A stretch of DNA of 64,000 nt from CAWFNW01 sp963817405. GTDB taxonomy: Bacteria; Actinomycetota; Coriobacteriia; Anaerosomatales; Anaerosomataceae. Shown in pieces: positions 61,090 through 64,000 of the stretch (positions are counted from its first letter, which is position 1; each line of letters begins with the position of its first letter). Both the position numbers and the translations under genes were made by a program. Below the pieces are notes generated by a model. It saw nothing but the letters and a program-made list of their open reading frames with translations. It made no database searches and was not told the DNA's origin. The stretch lies in NCBI GenBank assembly GCA_963817405.1, contig CAWFNW010000001.1, positions 797,895 through 861,894 on the forward strand. The letters run 5' to 3'.

Positions 61090-62000
61090 ATGGCAAAGGC
61101 GCTGCCTGACAGATTCCCTCCTCCGGAGAGAAGCTACTCGCTCTACGAGGGGATCGCCTACCAGGAGTACTGGGCAGGATCCTGGCCTGAGTCGTCAGGA
61201 TGCTCTCGAGCGGTATATCGTCTGCCACATGCTTCCGGTTTCCGGGCGCCGAATCATCGACCTGGGGTGTGGGTACGGGCGCCTGGCGCCCTGCTACCTG
61301 GATCGATTCGACCAGGTCGTTCTCTGCGACGGCTCGCTCTCTCTCCTACGCGATGCCCGGGCAGCTCTTGGGGAGCCGGGCGGTGCTCGTCGCTGCGGAC
61401 ATCGCGCGACTCCCCTTCAAGGCCGCGTCCTTCGACTGCGTCCTGACCATCCGCGTGCTTCAGCACGTCCATGATCTCCAGGGCACTCTCGGCGAGATGC
61501 GAAGGGTCATCGCGGGAGATGGAAGACTGCTCTTCTCGTACCACAACAAGCGCAACGCGAAGAGGATCCTCCGCCATTTCGCGGCGCGGGGAGACGCGAA
61601 TCCCTTCTCGCTGGAACCCACGGAACTCCGGCCGACCCTGATCTCACGCCATCCGAGCGAACTCGAGGCGCACATGCACGAGGCCGGGTTCTCAGCGCCG
61701 GACTACCAAGGAACCGGTGTGGTGAACTGGCTGGCAGACATCACCGACAGGTTCAGGCGCCGGACACCTGCGGGCGCGACGTGGGCCCCACTGATGGGCA
61801 GGTTCAGGCTCGCTCCATGGCTCGTCGGGACAGTCGTTCGCGAGGGGAGCCTGCAGCTGCACGGAGGAGACGCGATCGAGGACATGTTCCAGTGTCCGAG
61901 CTGCGAAGGGGACCTGAGCCGCTCCGACACGGGGTTTGAATGCTCTCGTTGCCATCGCGACTATCCCATCGTCGACGGCATAGCCGATTTCCGACTCTAG
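61090..62000 (+). CDS. Class I methyltransferase with C-terminal zinc-ribbon (Trm112-like) tail, two frameshifts
   Basis: ATG 61090 (GAGGAG upstream) begins MAKALPDRFPPPERSYSLYEGIAYQEYW. After a shift near 61185 the SAM loop RRIIDLGCGYGRLAPCYLDRF appears; after another near 61365 the rest reads VLVAADIARLPFKAASFDCVLTIRVLQHVHD. The C terminus FQCPSCEGDLSRSDTGFECSRCHRDYPIVDGIADFRL is a four-Cys Trm112p-like zinc ribbon, unusual as a direct fusion. Substrate unknown; neighbours suggest glycan or lipid modification. Confidence 0.83.
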
Positions 62001-62011
62001 GTGGTGCCGGA

Positions 62012-63036
62012 TTGCGAATCACCACGCTACCCATCGAGGATCCGCGGTGGCGCGAGTTCACTTCTCGCATCCGAGCGCCGGCCCCTTCCATCTGCCGGCC
62101 TGGGTCGCTGTGCATAGCCGAGTGCTACGGGTTCGATGCGTTCGTGTTGGCGGTATGCGACACCGACGGCGAGATCCTCGCTGGAGCCCCCACGGTGGCC
62201 GTGCGCTCGCCGTTCGGCCGACTGAGATGGGTTTCTCTTCCGTTCACCGACGCATGCCCGCTGCTGGTGCGTCCCGACACCGCGGTTCGCGACGTGGTCG
62301 CAGCTCTTGGGGAATACGCCGCCGCTGGCAGAGCACACGAGCTCGAGGTGCGCGCGAGCCTGCCTGCATCCGACGGAGTGTACCCTCTCGAGGTCGGTTA
62401 CAGCCACGTGCTCGAATTGCCGTCAGACCCGGCCGATCTTCACCCGAGGAGGGCTCATAGGTTGCGCCGAAATCAGGCCAACCGAAGGGGTGTCGAGGTC
62501 ACCTACGGGAACACCGCGCAGGACGTCGCAGCCTTCTACCGAGCTCCACACGCTTACGCGACGACGGCATGGCGTTCCGGTCCAACCGCGCCGATTCTTC
62601 GATCTGGTTCAGGCTCGGTTGCTCGCGCCTGGGAACGGCTTCCTCGCGACCGCGTCGCTTGGAGGGGAGGTTGTCGCCGCAGCCATCTACCTGAGCCACA
62701 ACGGTACGCTCATCAACAAGTACCACGCATCAGATCCCAATCGCCCAGACACCGGTGCGGGCCACCTCATCGATTGGGAGATCATGGCGGCGGCTGGCAC
62801 CCAAGGCAACCACACACTGGACATGGGTCGCACTGACTTCGGCGCCGATGGACTGCGCCTGTACAAGGCTGCATGGGGGGCTGTCGAGAAGCCGCTCGTG
62901 TACACGCACATCTCTCGTCAACCGCCTGCGACTGCGCGACCGCGAGGTCTCGGGCCTTGCCCGAGGGGTCATCCGCCACTCGCCCACATGGGTCTGCCGC
63001 GCGTCTGGGGCGGTCCTGTATCGGTGGTCGGCCTAG
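62012..63036 (+). CDS. FemAB/GNAT-like peptidyl- or acyl-transferase, two frameshifts
   Basis: A TTG start at 62012 gives LRITTLPIEDPRWREFTSRIR, then CIAECYGFDAFVLAVCDTDGEILAGAPTVAVRSPFGRLRWVSLPFTDACPLL, the pattern of FemAB-related GNAT proteins in polysaccharide clusters. A shift near 62545 leads to PRRFFDLVQARLLAPGNGFLATASLGGEVVAAAIYLSHNGTLINKYHASD, and DMGRTDFGADGLRLYKAAWGA. A second shift near 62925 leads to the stop at 63036. About 341 residues. It may add amino acids to glycan or peptidoglycan. Confidence 0.8.
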
Positions 63037-63059
63037 CGCTGCCGAGCTAGGAGGATCGC

Positions 63060-63190
63060 TTGCCGCTGACTCCATATCACATGGGACCGGGAATTCTCAT
63101 CAATGCGTTGCTTCGAGATCGCTGCAGTCGCCTCGTCTAGGATTGGCGCAAGTGGTCGTGGACGTCCAGTCATTGGCTCTCATGCTGAGT
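63060..63190 (+). pseudogene. Truncated DUF4184-like gene fragment
   Basis: A TTG with AGGAGG upstream opens MPLTPYHMGPGILINALLRDRCSRL, then one frame over RLGLAQVVVDVQSLALMLSG. I recognise this as the first 50 or so residues of the DUF4184 membrane family, whose members start MPLTPxHxGPG. The expected rest is missing; the convergent deacetylase gene begins 34 bases on. Apparently a remnant. Confidence 0.6.
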
Positions 63191-63223
63191 GGCGCAGCCA
63201 GGCCACCACGGCGTGACGCTCAA

Positions 63224-64000
63224 TCAGCGAGCTGGCGGCACGATCTGGACCTTCCCAGATGCATGCAGCACGGCGGTTCCAAACGAGACCCCCTCTACGC
63301 TCCCGATGTGCTCCGGCGATGCCGAAGTTCGCGCGCGCCACCAACGGGCTAGATCGCGGGGCAAGGGCACCCATGCCCCGGAATCGGTCAGAGCATCCAG
63401 TAGGCTCGCGTAGTGCGCTTCGTTCTCGGGAAGCCCGATGTAGCCGTACGCGGGCTCCGGATGCGTGACAACGCACGCCATGCCATTCGCGTCGCTAACT
63501 TGCCTGAGCACGGTCAACCAGGTATCTGCACTGGATTCTCTCAAGAGACCAAAAAGCGTGTGGTCCTGAGGCAGTGTGACAGGCAATTCAATCAGGCCAC
63601 CGAGCGTGTACGGGAAGAACGACGCGCAACCCCCCGGCTGCGGCTCGAAGAGCGCGGTGTTAGACACTGATGAGTCGTACTCAAACCCGAGGAGATGGAA
63701 CCACTCGTGATTCCTGAAGGTGGACGGCGACCGGAACCCCGATGCACTCCACTGGCGGCCAACCTCATTGACAGTGACCACTCGCTCAAGGAAGGCGGAC
63801 CACTTCGAGAACAACTTCTCATCGTGCGCATAGCCGTGGACACCAATCTCGAACCCATCATCGCGTAGATTCCGTAGAAGGGATCCCGGCACTTCGTAGT
63901 CCGCAGGCACCAGATTGAAGACCGACCGGAAGCCCTTCTCACTCTCCATTTCTGCGATGTGCCTGACTAGCCCAAGGCCGCGGGCGGTTTCTACGTCATG
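63224..64000 (-). CDS. Polysaccharide deacetylase-family protein, 5' end beyond the window
   Basis: The frame is open to the window edge, where it reads HDVETARGLGLVRHIAEMESEKG; the D in HDVE is the expected metal/catalytic Asp. GFEIGVHGYAHDEKLFSKW supplies the HxxxH zinc ligands, GFRSPSTFRNHEWFHLLGFEYDSSV and LIELPVTLPQDHTLFG follow the NodB-like pattern, and VVTHPEP gives the later His. The internal ATG at 63949 is not the start. It probably removes acetyl groups from the local surface glycan. Confidence 0.87.
   Translation of the reverse strand, partial: HDVETARGLGLVRHIAEMESEKGFRSVFNLVPADYEVPGSLLRNLRDDGFEIGVHGYAHDEKLFSKWSAFLERVVTVNEVGRQWSASGFRSPSTFRNHEWFHLLGFEYDSSVSNTALFEPQPGGCASFFPYTLGGLIELPVTLPQDHTLFGLLRESSADTWLTVLRQVSDANGMACVVTHPEPAYGYIGLPENEAHYASLLDALTDSGAWVPLPRDLARWWRARTSASPEHIGSVEGVSFGTAVLHASGKVQIVPPAR

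Noticed and set aside
21179..63036. Programmed ribosomal frameshifting as explanation for the broken genes
   Set aside because: The shifts hit many unrelated families at different points without slippery heptamers or a shared downstream structure, and homologues of these families are encoded in one frame.

Overview
The window is high-GC bacterial DNA with dense, overlapping, mostly minus-strand operons. The gene content suggests an anaerobic or facultative actinobacterium, probably close to Coriobacteriia. The reasons are cell-wall-binding repeat 2 surface proteins, a tungstate transporter, a full molybdopterin/FdhD set, DUF2149/TolQ and DUF2089 modules, and GTG/TTG starts with strong purine-rich ribosome binding sites. 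This placement is inference; there is no rRNA or other phylogenetic marker, and I saw no tRNA, CRISPR array, transposase or phage gene.

Layout. 0-6.8 kb: a chemotaxis operon read leftward (cheR, a receptor without a sensor domain, cheW, cheY, cheB, cheA, and a cheC-like gene with altered catalytic sites). 6.8-7.9 kb: a lone L,D-transpeptidase on the plus strand. 8.0-18.5 kb: a molybdenum/tungsten operon read leftward: tungstate ABC transporter TupABC behind a promoter, a candidate operator and a Moco-type riboswitch; then a MobA-FdhD fusion, MoeA, a 72-residue Cys-containing protein, MobB, MoaA, MoaC, a MOSC protein, a Mog/MoaB protein, a cysteine-desulfurase-like enzyme and a DUF3343 carrier. 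A molbindin and a LysR regulator lie just upstream. 19.8-22.9 kb: a Fur-family regulator with a Fur-like box, heading a CbiM-CbiQ-CbiO metal ECF transporter. 22.9-24.1 kb: a DUF2089 regulator operon with repeated operator-like sequences. 24.2-31.8 kb: an uncharacterised envelope cluster (TiaS-like protein, DUF2149, TolQ/ExbB-like channel, anchored beta-propeller, ECF-S-like membrane protein, small Moco-fold-like protein, large cell-wall-binding protein). 31.8-35.5 kb: an ArsR-type HTH/periplasmic-binding-domain regulator, a molybdenum-storage-protein-like kinase-fold protein with a small partner, a hydrolase and MntP. 35.6-50.5 kb: mixed accessory genes (PadR/HAAS-type pair, metallo-beta-lactamase, MFS exporter, flavodoxin, GNATs, GIY-YIG, LysE exporter, pirin, tocopherol-cyclase-like, DusB, M28 peptidase). 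50.5-64 kb: a surface polysaccharide region: dTDP-rhamnose genes, three genes resembling the UDP-diacetamido-uronate route, a priming glycosyltransferase, then ATP-grasp, two methyltransferases, a FemAB/GNAT-like protein and a polysaccharide deacetylase cut by the window edge.

How it works together. Metal handling dominates: tungstate import, cofactor assembly and sulfuration, oxyanion storage, and probably shared control. A dyad ACCCTAAG-N6-CTTAGGGT (with mismatches in the right half) occurs both at the tup promoter and in front of the HTH/binding-domain regulator gene, which ties two loci 14 kb apart.

Data quality. No coding sequence before about 21.7 kb appears broken, but from there on about 18 conserved genes carry one or more single-base frameshifts, with the highest density at 50.9-52.3 kb. 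Several can be explained by a one-base error in a short C or G run, so I treat them mainly as consensus-sequence errors rather than true pseudogenes.
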